Of a stretch of 64,000 nucleotides of DNA, positions 1 through 11,118 are shown in pieces (positions within the stretch are counted from its first letter, which is position 1; each line of letters begins with the position of its first letter). The notes under the pieces were generated by a model, which had not been told where the DNA came from, ran no database searches, and saw nothing but the letters and a program-made list of their open reading frames with translations. Source of the stretch: Hydractinia symbiolongicarpus (lineage: Eukaryota; Cnidaria; Hydrozoa; Anthoathecata; Hydractiniidae). The position numbers and the translations under genes were made by a program. The DNA lies in contig NC_079887.1 in NCBI RefSeq assembly GCF_029227915.1, positions 3,658,001-3,722,000 of the forward strand. The letters are read 5' to 3'.

Positions 1-542
1 GAGTAAAATCATTTCCCGAACGATTTTTCAAATTATTATTTCACCACTAAAGCCCATGAGACTTGTAGTTTTTAAAAATGTTTTCATTTTTGATGAGACG
101 CTGAATAAAAGGAGTTTAATCGCCGGCAAACGAAAACCCGCCATTTCCCGTAAACCCAGGACTCGGCCCGTATAATCAAAAGTATACAAAGAAAGTACCC
201 AGGGAGTAAACTCATTTCCAGAACGATTTTTTAAACTATTATTTCACCACTAAAGTCCATGAGACTTGTAGTTTTTAAAAATGTTTTCATTTTTGATGAG
301 ACGCTGAATAAAAGGAGTTTAATCGCCGGCAAACGAAAACTCGCGACTTCCCGTAAATCCCGGACTCGGCCCGTATAGTCAAAAGTATACAAAGAAAGTA
401 CCCAGGAAGTAAACTCAATTCCCGAACGATTTTTCAAATTATTATTTCACCACTAAAGCCCATGAGACTTGTTGTTTTTAAAAATGTTTTCATTCTTGAT
501 GAGACGCTGAATAAAAGAAGTTTAATCGCCGGCAAACGAAAA

Positions 543-576
543 CCCGCGACTTCCCGTAAATCCCGGACTCGGCCCG
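543..576. other. Four CCCG motifs at about helical-turn spacing (example copy)
   Basis: CCCG begins at 543, 553, 562 and 573 (monomer positions 137, 147, 156, 167), spacings of 10, 9 and 11 bp. On the minus strand this gives four GGG runs separated by 8, 6 and 7 bases, a marginal long-loop G-quadruplex pattern with a matching C-rich strand. Monomers reading GGTCCG instead of GGCCCG lose the last run, and those reading CCTGCG lose the first. Function is unknown. Confidence 0.6.
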
Positions 577-1013
577 TATAGTCAAAAGTATACAAGGAAA
601 GTACCCAGGGAGTAAACTCATTTCCCGAACGATTTTTTAAATTATTTTTTCACCACTAAAACGCATGAGACTTATAGTTTTCAGAAATGTTTTCATTTTT
701 GATGAGACGCTTATTGAAAGTGGTTTAATCGCCGGCAAACGAAAACCGCGATTTCCCGTAAATCCCGGGCTTGGCCCGTATAGTCGAATGCATACAAAGA
801 AAGTACCCTGTGAGTAAACTCATTTCCAAAACGATTTTTTAAAGTATCTTTTCACCACTAAAACGCATGAGACATGAGTTTTCAAAAATGTTTTGATTTT
901 TGATGAGACGCTGAATAAAAGAAGTTTAATCGCCGGCAAACGAAAACCCGCGATTTCCAGTAAATCCCGGACTCGGCCCGTATAGTCAAAAGTATACAAA
1001 GAAAGTACCCAGG

Positions 1014-1216
1014 GAGTAAACTCATTTTCCGAACGATTTTTTAAATTATTTTTTCACCACTAAAACGCATGAGACTTGTAGTTTTCAAAAATGTTTTCAT
1101 TTTTGATGAGACGCTGAATAAAAGAAGTTTAATCGCCGGCAAACGAAAACCTGCGATTTCCCGTAAATCCCGGACTCGGCCCGTATAGTCAAAAGTATAC
1201 AAAGAAAGTACCCAGG
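1014..1216. repeat. Representative 203-bp satellite monomer
   Basis: This monomer is close to the consensus and is used here as the reference phase, starting at GAGTAAAC. Parts in order: TTTCC(C/A)GAACG box (about 11-22); T-run and AAATTATTTTTT (24-41); CACCACTAAAACGCATGAGAC (43-62); dyad (72-93); GATGAGACGCTGAATAAAA (92-110); TTTAATCGCCGGC with a GCCGGC palindrome (115-127); the CCCG-rich part (137-170); GTATAC palindrome (182-187); AAGTACCCAGG (193-203). Main variable sites are AAACGCATG versus AAGCCCATG, GATGAGACG versus GATGGGACG, AAATCCCGG..GGCCCG versus AAACCCCGG..GGTCCG, and TCAAAAGTATAC versus TCATAAGTACAC or TCGAATGTATAC. The choice of monomer start is arbitrary. Confidence 0.95.
1085..1106. 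other. Dyad (hairpin) in the monomer, one of about 315 copies
   Basis: The arms TCAAAAATG (1085-1093) and CATTTTTGA (1098-1106) are perfect reverse complements around a TTTT spacer, which could form a 9-bp stem. It sits at monomer positions 72-93. In the large class of monomers that read TTTTTAAAAATG, the second base of the left arm is T, leaving a G-T wobble. A minority of monomers in the first 10 kb read GTTTTGATTTTT and lose one pair. It may be a protein-binding dyad or a fold-back structure, but the sequence does not say which. Confidence 0.75.
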
Positions 1217-1826
1217 AAGTAAACTCAATTCCCGAACGATTTTTCAAATTATTATTTCACCACTAAAGCCCATGAGACTTGTTGTTTTTAAAAATGTTTT
1301 CATTCTTGATGAGACGCTGAATAAAAGAAGTTTAATCGCCGGCAAACGAAAACCCGCGACTTCCCGTAAATCCCGGACTCGGCCCGTATAGTCAAAAGTA
1401 TACAAGGAAAGTACCCAGGGAGTAAACTCATTTCCCGAACGATTTTTTAAATTATTTTTTTCACCACTAAAACGCATGAGACTTGTAATTTTCAAAAATG
1501 TTTTCATTTTTGATGAGACGCTGAATAAAAGAAGTTTAATCGCCGGCAAACAAAAACCTGCGATTTCCCGTAAATCCCGAACTCGGCCCGTATAGTCAAA
1601 AGTATACAAAGAAACTACCCAGGGAGTAAACTCTTTTCCAGAACGATTTTTTAAATTATCTTTTCACCACTAAAACGCATGAGACTTGTAGTTTTCAAAA
1701 ATGTTTTCATTTTTGATGAGACGCTGAATAAAAGAAGTTTAATCGTCGGCAAACGAAAACCTGCGATTTCCCGTAAATCCCGGACTCGGCCCGTAAAGTC
1801 AAAAGTATACAAAGAAAGTAACCAGG

Positions 1827-3290
1827 GAGTAAAATCATTTCCCGAACGATTTTTCAAATTATTATTTCACCACTAAAGCCCATGAGACTTGTAGTTTTTA
1901 AAAATGTTTTCATTTTTGATGAGACGCTGAATAAAAGGAGTTTAATCGCCGGCAAACGAAAACCCGCCATTTCCCGTAAACCCAGGACTCGGCCCGTATA
2001 ATCAAAAGTATACAAAGAAAGTACCCAGGGAGTAAACTCATTTCCAGAACGATTTTTTAAACTATTATTTCACCACTAAAGTCCATGAGACTTGTAGTTT
2101 TTAAAAATGTTTTCATTTTTGATGAGACGCTGAATAAAAGGAGTTTAATCGCCGGCAAACGAAAACTCGCGACTTCCCGTAAATCCCGGACTCGGCCCGT
2201 ATAGTCAAAAGTATACAAAGAAAGTACCCAGGAAGTAAACTCAATTCCCGAACGATTTTTCAAATTATTATTTCACCACTAAAGCCCATGAGACTTGTTG
2301 TTTTTAAAAATGTTTTCATTCTTGATGAGACGCTGAATAAAAGAAGTTTAATCGCCGGCAAACGAAAACCCGCGACTTCCCGTAAATCCCGGACTCGGCC
2401 CGTATAGTCAAAAGTATACAAGGAAAGTACCCAGGGAGTAAACTCATTTCCCGAACGATTTTTTAAATTATTTTTTCACCACTAAAACGCATGAGACTTA
2501 TAGTTTTCAGAAATGTTTTCATTTTTGATGAGACGCTTATTGAAAGTGGTTTAATCGCCGGCAAACGAAAACCGCGATTTCCCGTAAATCCCGGGCTTGG
2601 CCCGTATAGTCGAATGCATACAAAGAAAGTACCCTGTGAGTAAACTCATTTCCAAAACGATTTTTTAAAGTATCTTTTCACCACTAAAACGCATGAGACA
2701 TGAGTTTTCAAAAATGTTTTGATTTTTGATGAGACGCTGAATAAAAGAAGTTTAATCGCCGGCAAACGAAAACCCGCGATTTCCAGTAAATCCCGGACTC
2801 GGCCCGTATAGTCACAAGTATACAAAGAAAGTACCCAGGGAGTAAACTCATTTTCCGAACGATTTTTTAAATTATTTTTTCACCACTAAAACGCATGAGA
2901 CTTGTAGTTTTCAAAAATGTTTTCATTTTTGATGAGACGCTGAATAAAAGAAGTTTAATCGCCGGCAAATGAAAACCTGCGATTTCCCGTAAATCCCGGA
3001 CTCGGCCCGTATAGTCAAAAGTATACAAAGAAAGTACCCAGGAAGTAAACTCAATTCCCGAACGACTTTTCAAATTATTATTTCACCACTAAAGCCCATG
3101 AGACTTGTTGTTTTTAAAAATGTTTTCATTCTTGATGAGACGCTGAATAAAAGAAGTTTAATCGCCGGCAAACGAAAACCCGCGACTTCCCGTAAATCCC
3201 GGACTCGGCCCGTATAGTCAAAAGTATACAAGGAAAGTACCCAGGGAGTAAACTCATTTCCCGAACGATTTTTTAAATTATTTTTTCACC
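1827..3290. repeat. Nine-monomer HOR unit, copy 2 (incomplete)
   Basis: It matches 1-1464 at a constant offset of 1826 bp with only a few substitutions that I could see (near 2816, 2970 and 3066). The match breaks near 3270-3300, where the sequence switches to a copy of about 2460-2830 at an 810-bp offset, so the last part of the unit was replaced by a 4-monomer jump. Confidence 0.85.
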
Positions 3291-3649
3291 ACTAAAACGC
3301 ATGAGACTTATAGTTTTCAGAAATGTTTTCATTTTTGATGAGACGCTTATTGAAAGTGGTTTAATCGCCGGCAAACGAAAACCACGATTTCCCGTAAATC
3401 CCGGGCTTGGCCCGTATAGTTGAATGCATACAAAGAAAGTACCCTGTGAGTAAACTCATTTCCAAAACGATTTTTTAAAGTATCTTTTCACCACTAAAAC
3501 GCATGAGACATGAGTTTTCAAAAATGTTTTGATTTTTGATGAGACGCTGAATAAAAGAAGTTTAATCGCCGGCAAACGAAAACCCGCGATTTCCAGTAAA
3601 TCCCGGACTCGGCCCGTATAGTCAAAAGTATACAAAGAAAGTACCCAGG
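3291..3649. repeat. Patch copied from the preceding unit at 810-bp offset
   Basis: The monomer with GAGACTTATAGTTTTCAG at 3301 repeats the one at 2491, and the following CATGAGACATGAGTTTTC monomer is repeated too. The block ends where GAGTAAACTAATTTCCCG begins at 3650, the start of the next HOR family. Confidence 0.75.
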
Positions 3650-5271
3650 GAGTAAACTAATTTCCCGAACGATTTTTTAAATTATTTTTTCACCACTAAA
3701 ACGCATGAGACTTGTAGTTTTCAAAAATGTTTTCATTTTTGATGAGACGCTTAATAAAAGAGGTTTAATCGTCGGCAAACGAAAACCCGCGATTTCCAGT
3801 AAATCCCGGGGGTGGCCCGTGTAGTCGAATGTATACAAAGAAAGTACCCAGGGTGTAAACTCATTTCCCGAACGATTTTTTCAATTTTTTTTTCACCACT
3901 AAAACGCACGAGACTTGTAGTTTTTAAAAATGTTTTCATTTTTGATGAGACGAAGAATAAAAGAAGTTTAATCGCCGGCAAACGAAAACCCGCGATTTCC
4001 CGTAAATCCCGGGCTTGGCCCGTATAGTCAAAAGTATACAAAGAAAGTACCCAGGGAGTAAACTCATTTCCCGAACGATTTTTTAAATTATTTTTTCACC
4101 ACTAAAACGCATGAGACTTGTAGTTTTTAAAAGTGTTTTCATTTTTGATGAGACGCTGAATAAAAGAAGTTTAATCGCTGGCAAACGAAAACCCGCGATT
4201 TCCTGTAAATCCCGGGCTTGGCCCGTATAGTTGAATGTATATAAAGAAAGTACCCAGGGAGTAAACTGATTTCCCAAACTATTTTTCAAATTATTTCTGC
4301 ACCACTAGAACGAATGAGACTTGTAGTTTTAAAAAATGTTTTCATTTTTAATGAGACGCTTAATGAAAAAGGGTTAATCGCCGGCAAACGAAAACTCGCG
4401 ATTTCCCGTAAATCCAGGGCTTGTCCCGTATAGTCGAATGTATACAAAGAAAGTACCCTGTGAGTAAACTCATTTCCAGAACGATTTTTTAAACTATTAT
4501 TTCACCACTAAAGTCCGTGAGACTTGTAGTTTTTAAAAATGTTTTCATTTTTGATGAGACGCTGAATAAAAGGAGTTTAATCGCCGGCAAACGAAAACTC
4601 GCGACTTCCCGTAAATCCCGGACTCGGCCCGTATAGTCAAAAGTATACAAAGAAAGTACCCAGGAAGTAAACTCAATTCCCGAACGATTTTTCAAATTAT
4701 TATTTCACCACTAAAGCCCATGAGACTTGTTGTTTTTAAAAATGTTTTCATTCTTGATGAGACGCTGAATAAAAGAAGTTTAATCGCCGGCAAACGAAAA
4801 CCCGCGATTTCCAGTAAATCCCGGACTCGGCCCGTATCGTCAAAAGTATACAAGGAAAGTACCAAGGAAGTAAACTCATTTCCCGAACGATTTTTTAAAT
4901 TATTTTTTCACCCCTAAAACGCATGAGACTTATAGTTTTCAGAAATGTTTTCATTTTTGATGAGACGCTTATTGAAAGTGGTTTAATCGCCGGCAAACGA
5001 AAACCGCGATTTCCCGTAAATCCCGGGCATGGCCCGTATAGTTGAATGCATACAAAGAAAGTACCCTGTGAGTAAACTCATTTCCAAAACGATTTTTTAA
5101 AGTATCTTTTCACCACTAAAACGCATGAGACATGAGTTTTCAAAAATGTTTTGATTTTTGATGAGACGCTGAATAAAAGAAGTTTAATCGCCGGCAAACG
5201 AAAACCCGCGATTTCCAGTAAATCCCGGACTCGGCCCGTATAGTCAAAAGTATACAAAGAAAGTACCCAGG
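3650..5271. repeat. HOR family I, unit 1 (1622 bp, 8 monomers)
   Basis: It begins with GAGTAAACTAATTTCC, which recurs at 5272, 7097, 8922 and 9936. It contains a monomer with GATGAGACGAAGAATAAAAG (~3950), one with TATATAAAG (4238), and the most diverged monomer of the window, which reads TTCTGCACCACTAGAACGAATGAG from 4295. It is one monomer shorter than the next two units. The difference lies near 4570-4900, where monomers like those near 370-640 occur. Confidence 0.88.
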
Positions 5272-7096
5272 GAGTAAACTAATTTCCCGAACGATTTTTT
5301 AAATTATTTTTTCACCACTAAAACGCATGAGACTTGTAGTTTTCAAAAATGTTTTCATTTTTGATGAGACGCTTAATAAAAGAGGTTTAATCGCCGGCAA
5401 ACGAAAACCCGCGATTTCCAGTAAATCCCGGGGGTGGCCCGTGTAGTCGAATGTATACAAAGAAAGTACCCAGGGTGTAAACTCATTTCCCGAACGATTT
5501 TTTCAATTTTTTTTTCACCACTAAAAAGCACGAGACTTGTAGTTTTTAAAAATGTTTTCATTTTTGATGAGACGAAGAATAAAAGAAGTTTAATCGCCGG
5601 CAAACGAAAACCCGCGATTTCCCGTAAATCCCGGGCTTGGCCCGTATAGTCAAAAGTATACAAAGAAAGTACCCAGGGAGTAAACTCATTTCCCGAACGA
5701 TTTTTTAAATTATTTTTTCACCACTAAAACGCATGAGACTTGTAGTTTTTAAAAGTGTTTTCATTTTTGATGAGACGCTGAATAAAAGAAGTTTAATCGC
5801 TGGCAAACGAAAACCCGCGATTTCCCGTAAATCCCGGGCTTGGCCCGTATAGTTGAATGTATATAAAGAAAGTACCCAGGGAGTAAACTGATTTCCCGAA
5901 CTATTTTTCAAATTATTTCTGCACCACTAGAACGAATGAGACTTGTAGTTTTAAAAAATGTTTTCATTTTTAATGAGACGCTTAATGAAAAAGGGTTAAT
6001 CGCCGGCAAATGAAAACTCGCGATTTCCCGTAAATCCAGGGCTTGTCCTGTATAGTCGAATGTATACAAAGAAAGTACCCTGTGAGTAAACTCATTTCCA
6101 GAACGATTTTTTAAACTATTATTTCACCACTAAAGTCCATGAGACTTGTAGTTTTTAAAAATGTTTTCATTTTTGATGAGACGCTGAATAAAAGGAGTTT
6201 AATCGCCGGCAAACGAAAACTCGCGATTTCCCGTAAATCCCGGGCTTGTCCCGTATAGTCGAATGTATACAAAGAAAGTACCCTGTGAGTAAACTCATTT
6301 CCAGAACGATTTTTTAAATTATCTTTTCACCACTAAAACGCATGAGACTTGTAGTTTTCAAAAATGTTTTCATTTTTGATGAGACGCTGAATAAAAGAAG
6401 TTTAATCGACGGCAAATGAAAACCTGCGATTTCCCGTAAATCCCGGACTCGGCCCGTATAGTCAAAAGTATACAAAGAAAGTACCCAGGAAGTAAACTCA
6501 ATTCCCGAACGATTTTTCAAATTATTATTTCACCACTAAAGCCCATGAGACTTGTTGTTTTTAAAAATGTTTTCATTTTTGATGAGACGCTGAATAAAAG
6601 AAGTTTAATCGCCAGCAAACGAAAACCCGCGACTTCCCGTAAATCCCGGACTCGGCCCGTATAGTCAAAAGTATACAAGGAAAGTACCCAGGGAGTAAAC
6701 TCATTTCCCGAACGATTTTTTAAATTATTTTTTCACCACTAAAACGCATGAGACTTATAGTGTTCAGAAATGTTTTCATTTTTGATGAGACGCTTATTGA
6801 AAATGGTTTAATCGCCGGCAAACGAAAACCGCGATTTCCCGTAAATCCCGGGCTTGGCCCGTATAGTCGAATGCATACAAAGAAAGTACCCTGTGAGTAA
6901 ACTCATTTCCAAAACGATTTTTTAAAGTATCTTTTCACAACTAAAACGCATGAGACATGAGTTTTCAAAAATGTTTTGATTTTTGATGAGACGCTGAATA
7001 AAAGAAGTTTAATCGCCGGCAAACGAAAACCCGCCATTTCCCGTAAATCCCGGACTCGGCCCGTATAGTCAAAAGTATACAAAGAAAGTACCCAGG
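5272..7096. repeat. HOR family I, unit 2 (1825 bp, 9 monomers)
   Basis: Same monomer order as unit 1 but with one added monomer near 6170-6370, joining a GGAGTTTAATCG front to a GGGCTTGTCCCG back. The marker monomers lie at 5860 (TATATAAAG) and 5917 (TTCTGCACC), exactly 1622 bp after those of unit 1. Confidence 0.9.
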
Positions 7097-8921
7097 GAGT
7101 AAACTAATTTCCCGAACGATTTTTTAAATTTTTTTTTCCCCACTAAAACGCATGAGACTTGTAGTTTTCAAAAATGTTTTCATTTTTGATGAGACGCTTA
7201 ATAAAAGAGGTTTAATCGCCGGCAAACGAAAACCCGCGATTTCCAGTAAATCCCGGGGGTGGCCCGTATAGTCGAATGTATACAAAGAAAGTACCCAGGG
7301 AGTAAACTCATTTCCCGAACGATTTTTTCAATTTTTTTTTCACCACTAAAACGCACGAGACTTGTAGTATTTAAAAATGTTTTCATTTTTGATGAGACGA
7401 AGAATAAAAGAAGTTTAATCGCCGGCAAACGAAAACCCGCGATTTCCCGTAAATCCCGGGCTTGGCCCGTATAGTCAAAAGTATACAAAGAAAGTACCCA
7501 GGGAGTAAACTCATTTCCCAAACGATTTTTTAAATTATTTTTTCACCACTAAAACGCATGAGACTTGTAGTTTTTAAAAGTGTTTTCATTTTTGATGAGA
7601 CGCTGAATAAAAGAAGTTTAATCGCCGGCAAACGAAAACCCGCGATTTCCCGTAAATCCCGGGCTTGGCCCGTATAGTTGAATGTATATAAAGAAAGTAC
7701 CCAGGGAGTAAACTGATTTCCCGAACTATTTTTCAAATTATTTCTGCACCACTAGAACGAATGAGACTTGTAGTTTTAAAAAATGTTTTCATTTTTAATG
7801 AGACGCTTAATGAAAAAGGGTTAATCGCCGGCAAATGAAAACTCGCGATTTCCCGTAAATCCAGGGCTTGTCCCGTATAGTCGAATGTATACAAAGAAAG
7901 TACCCTGTGAGTAAACTCATTTCCAGAACGATTTTTTAAACTATTATTTCACCACTAAAGTCCATGAGACTTGTAGTTTTTAAAAATGTTTTCATTTTTG
8001 ATGAGACGCTGAATAAAAGGAGTTTAATCGCCGGCAAACGAAAACTCGCGATTTCCCGTAAATCCCGGGCTTGTCCCGTATAGTCGAATGTATACAAAGA
8101 AAGTACCCTGTGAGTAAACTCATTTCCAGAACGATTTTTTAAATTATCTTTTCACCACTAAAACGCATGAGACTTGTAGTTTTCAAAAATGTTTTCATTT
8201 TTGATGAGACGCTGAATAAAAGAAGTTTAATCGACGGCAAATGAAAACCTGCGATTTCCCGTAAATCCCGGACTCGGCCCGTATAGTCAAAAGTATACAA
8301 AGAAAGTACCCAGGAAGTAAACTCAATTCCCGAACGATTTTTCAAATTATTATTTCACCACTAAAGCCCATGAGACTTGTTGTTTTTAAAAATGTTTTCA
8401 TTCTTGATGAGACGCTGAATAAAAGAAGTTTAATCGCCGGCAAACGAAAACCCGCGACTTCCCGTAAATCCCGGACTCGGCCCGTATAGTCAAAAGTATA
8501 CAAGGAAAGTACCCAGGGAGTAAACTCATTTCCCGAACGATTTTTTAAATTATTTTTTCACCACTAAAACGCATGAGACTTATAGTGTTCAGAAATGTTT
8601 TCATTTTTGATGAGACGCTTATTGAAAATGGTTTAATCGCCGGCAAACGAAAACCGCGATTTCCCGTAAATCCCGGGCTTGGCCCGTATAGTCGAATGCA
8701 TACAAAGAAAGTACCCTGTGAGTAAACTCATTTCCAAAACGATTTTTTAAAGTATCTTTTCACCACTAAAACGCATGAGACATGAGTTTTCAAAAATGTT
8801 TTGATTTTTGATGAGACGCTGAATAAAAGAAGTTTAATCGCCGGCAAACGAAAACCCGCCACTTCCCGTAAATCCCGGACTCGGCCCGTATAGTCAAAAG
8901 TATACAAAGAAAGTACCCAGG
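7097..8921. repeat. HOR family I, unit 3 (1825 bp, 9 monomers)
   Basis: A nearly exact copy of unit 2 at an offset of 1825 bp, with marker sites at 7685 and 7742. Local differences include CATTCTTGATG near 8400, where unit 2 has CATTTTTGATG. Confidence 0.92.
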
Positions 8922-9935
8922 GAGTAAACTAATTTCCCGAACGATTTTTTAAATTTTTTTTTCACCACTAAAACGCATGAGACTTGTAGTTTTCAAAAAT
9001 GTTTTCATTTTTGATGAGACGCTTAATAAAAGAGGTTTAATCGCCGGCAAACGAAAACCCGCGATTTCCAGTAAATCCCGGGGGTGGCCCGTATAGTCGA
9101 ATGTATACAAAGAAAGTACCCAGGGAGTAAACTCATTTCCCGAACGATTTTTTCAATTTTTTTTTCACCACTAAAACGCACGAGACTTGTAGTATTTAAA
9201 AATGTTTTCATTTTTGATGAGACGAAGAATAAAAGAAGTTTAATCGCCGGCAAACGAAAACCCGCGATTTCCCGTAAATCCCGGGCTTGGCCCGTATAGT
9301 CAAAAGTATACAAAGAAAGTACCCAGGGAGTAAACTCATTTCCCGAACGATTTTTTAAATTATTTTTTCACCACTAAAACGCATGAGACTTGTAGTTTTT
9401 AAAAGTGTTTTCATTTTTGATGAGACGCTGAATAAAAGAAGTTTAATCGCCGGCAAACGAAAACCCGCGATTTCCCGTAAATCCCGGGCTTGGCCCGTAT
9501 AGTTGAATGTATATAAAGAAAGTACCCAGGGAGTAAACTGATTTCCCGAACTATTTTTCAAATTATTTCTGCACCACTAGAACGAATGAGACTTGTAGTT
9601 TTAAAAAATGTTTTCATTTTTAATGAGACGCTTAATGAAAAAGGGTTAATCGCCGGCAAATGAAAACTCGCGATTTCCCGTAAATCCAGGGCTTGTCCCG
9701 TATAGTCGAATGTATACAAAGAAAGTACCCTGTGAGTAAACTCATTTCCAAAACGATTTTTTAAAGTATCTTTTCACCACTAAAACGCATGAGACATGAG
9801 TTTTCAAAAATGTTTTGATTTTTGATGAGATGCTGAATAAAAGAAGTTTAATCGCCGGCAAACGAAAACCCGCCACTTCCCGTAAATCCCGGACTCGGCC
9901 CGTATAGTCAAAAGTATACAAAGAAAGTACCCAGG
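8922..9935. repeat. HOR family I, unit 4 (1014 bp, 5 monomers)
   Basis: A shortened unit. The first part follows unit 3, and after the TTCTGCACC monomer (9567) the sequence jumps near 9750 directly to the TTCCAAAACG / CATGAGACATGAG monomer. Four monomers are missing, as expected from unequal exchange in register. Confidence 0.9.
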
Positions 9936-11118
9936 GAGTAAACTAATTTCCCGAACGATTTTTTAAATTTTTTTTTCACCACTAAAACGCATGAGACTTG
10001 TAGTTTTCAAAAATGTTTTCATTTTTGATGAGACGCTTAATAAAAGAGGTTTAATCGCCGGCAAACGAAAACCCGCGATTTCCAGTAAATCCCGGGGGTG
10101 GCCCGTATAGTCGAATGTATACAAAGAAAGTACCCAGGGAGTAAACTCATTTCCCGAACGATTTTTTCAATTTTTTTTTCACCACTAAAACGCACGAGAC
10201 TTGTAGTATTTAAAAATGTTTTCATTTTTGATGAGACGAAGAATAAAAGAAGTTTAATCGCCGGCAAACGAAAACCCGCGATTTCCCGTAAATCCCGGGC
10301 TTGGCCCGTATAGTCAAAAGTATACAAAGAAAGTACCCAGGGAGTAAACTCATTTCCCGAACGATTTTTTAAATTATTTTTTCACCACTAAAACGCATGA
10401 GACTTGTAGTTTTTAAAAGTGTTATCATTTTTGATGAGACGCTGAATAAAAGAAGTTTAATCGCCGGCAAACGAAAACCCGCGATTTCCCGTAAATCCCG
10501 GGCTTGGCCCGTATAGTTGAATGTATATAAAGAAAGTACCCAGGGAGTAAACTGATTTCCCGAACTATTTTTCAAATTATTTCTGCACCACTAGAACGAA
10601 TGAGACTTGTAGTTTTAAAAAATGTTTTCATTTTTAATGAGACGCTTAATGAAAAAGGGTTAATCGCCGGCAAATGAAAACTCGCGATTTCCCGTAAATC
10701 CAGGGCTTGTCCCGTATAGTCGAATGTATACAAAGAAAGTACCCTGTGAGTAAACTCATTTCCAGAACGATTTTTTAAACTATTATTTCACCACTAAAGT
10801 CCATGAGACTTGTAGTTTTTAAAAATGTTTTCATTTTTGATGAGACGCTGAATAAAAGGAGTTTAATCGCCGGCAAACGAAAACTCGCGATTTCCCGTAA
10901 ATCCCGGGCTTGTCCCGTATAGTCGAATGTATACAAAGAAAGTACCCTGTGAGTAAACTCATTTCCAGAACGATTTTTTAAATTATCTTTTCACCACTAA
11001 AACGCATGAGACTTGTAGTTTTCAAAAATGTTTTCATTTTTGATGAGACGCTGAATAAAAGAAGTTTAATCGCCGGCAAACGAAAACCTGCGATTTCCCG
11101 TAAATCCCGGACTCGGCC
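9936..11118. repeat. HOR family I, unit 5 (truncated, ~1.18 kb)
   Basis: It follows unit 4 at a 1014-bp offset, with marker sites at 10524 and 10581, then follows unit 3 through the monomer with TTTCCAGAACG near 10965. The family ends near 11118, where CGGCCCTTATAG and a GTACCCTGGGAAAAAACTC junction introduce a different set of monomers. Confidence 0.85.

Larger units (their letters stand above)
1..1826. repeat. Nine-monomer HOR unit, copy 1 (1826 bp)
   Basis: The segment beginning GAGTAAAATC at 1 starts again at 1827. Inside it a 4-monomer (810 bp) sub-period is visible: the distinctive monomer reading GACTTGTTG and CATTCTTGATG near 470 recurs near 1280. A diverged monomer type with GAGACTTATAG, CGCTTATTGAAAGTGG and CCCTGTGAG lies near 690-810. 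The unit may start upstream of the window. Confidence 0.85.

Noticed and set aside
1085-1106. The dyad as an intrinsic transcription terminator
   Set aside because: The stem is almost entirely A-T, there is no gene upstream, and the DNA is evidently eukaryotic satellite. A bacterial-type terminator is not a sensible reading.
1244-1609. Reading frames of 62-121 codons on both strands throughout the window, several with the same translated sequence
   Set aside because: They are the satellite monomer translated. The same peptide recurs wherever the same monomers recur, frames shift at each 203-bp step, and the frames vary in length with subtype substitutions. Nothing resembles a known domain.
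3751-4041. Overlapping plus- and minus-strand frames repeated near 3.8, 5.4, 7.3, 9.1 and 10.1 kb, suggesting a small gene family
   Set aside because: They repeat exactly with HOR family I, and both strands are open only because the monomer has few stops there. No start context, splice pattern or protein similarity supports coding.
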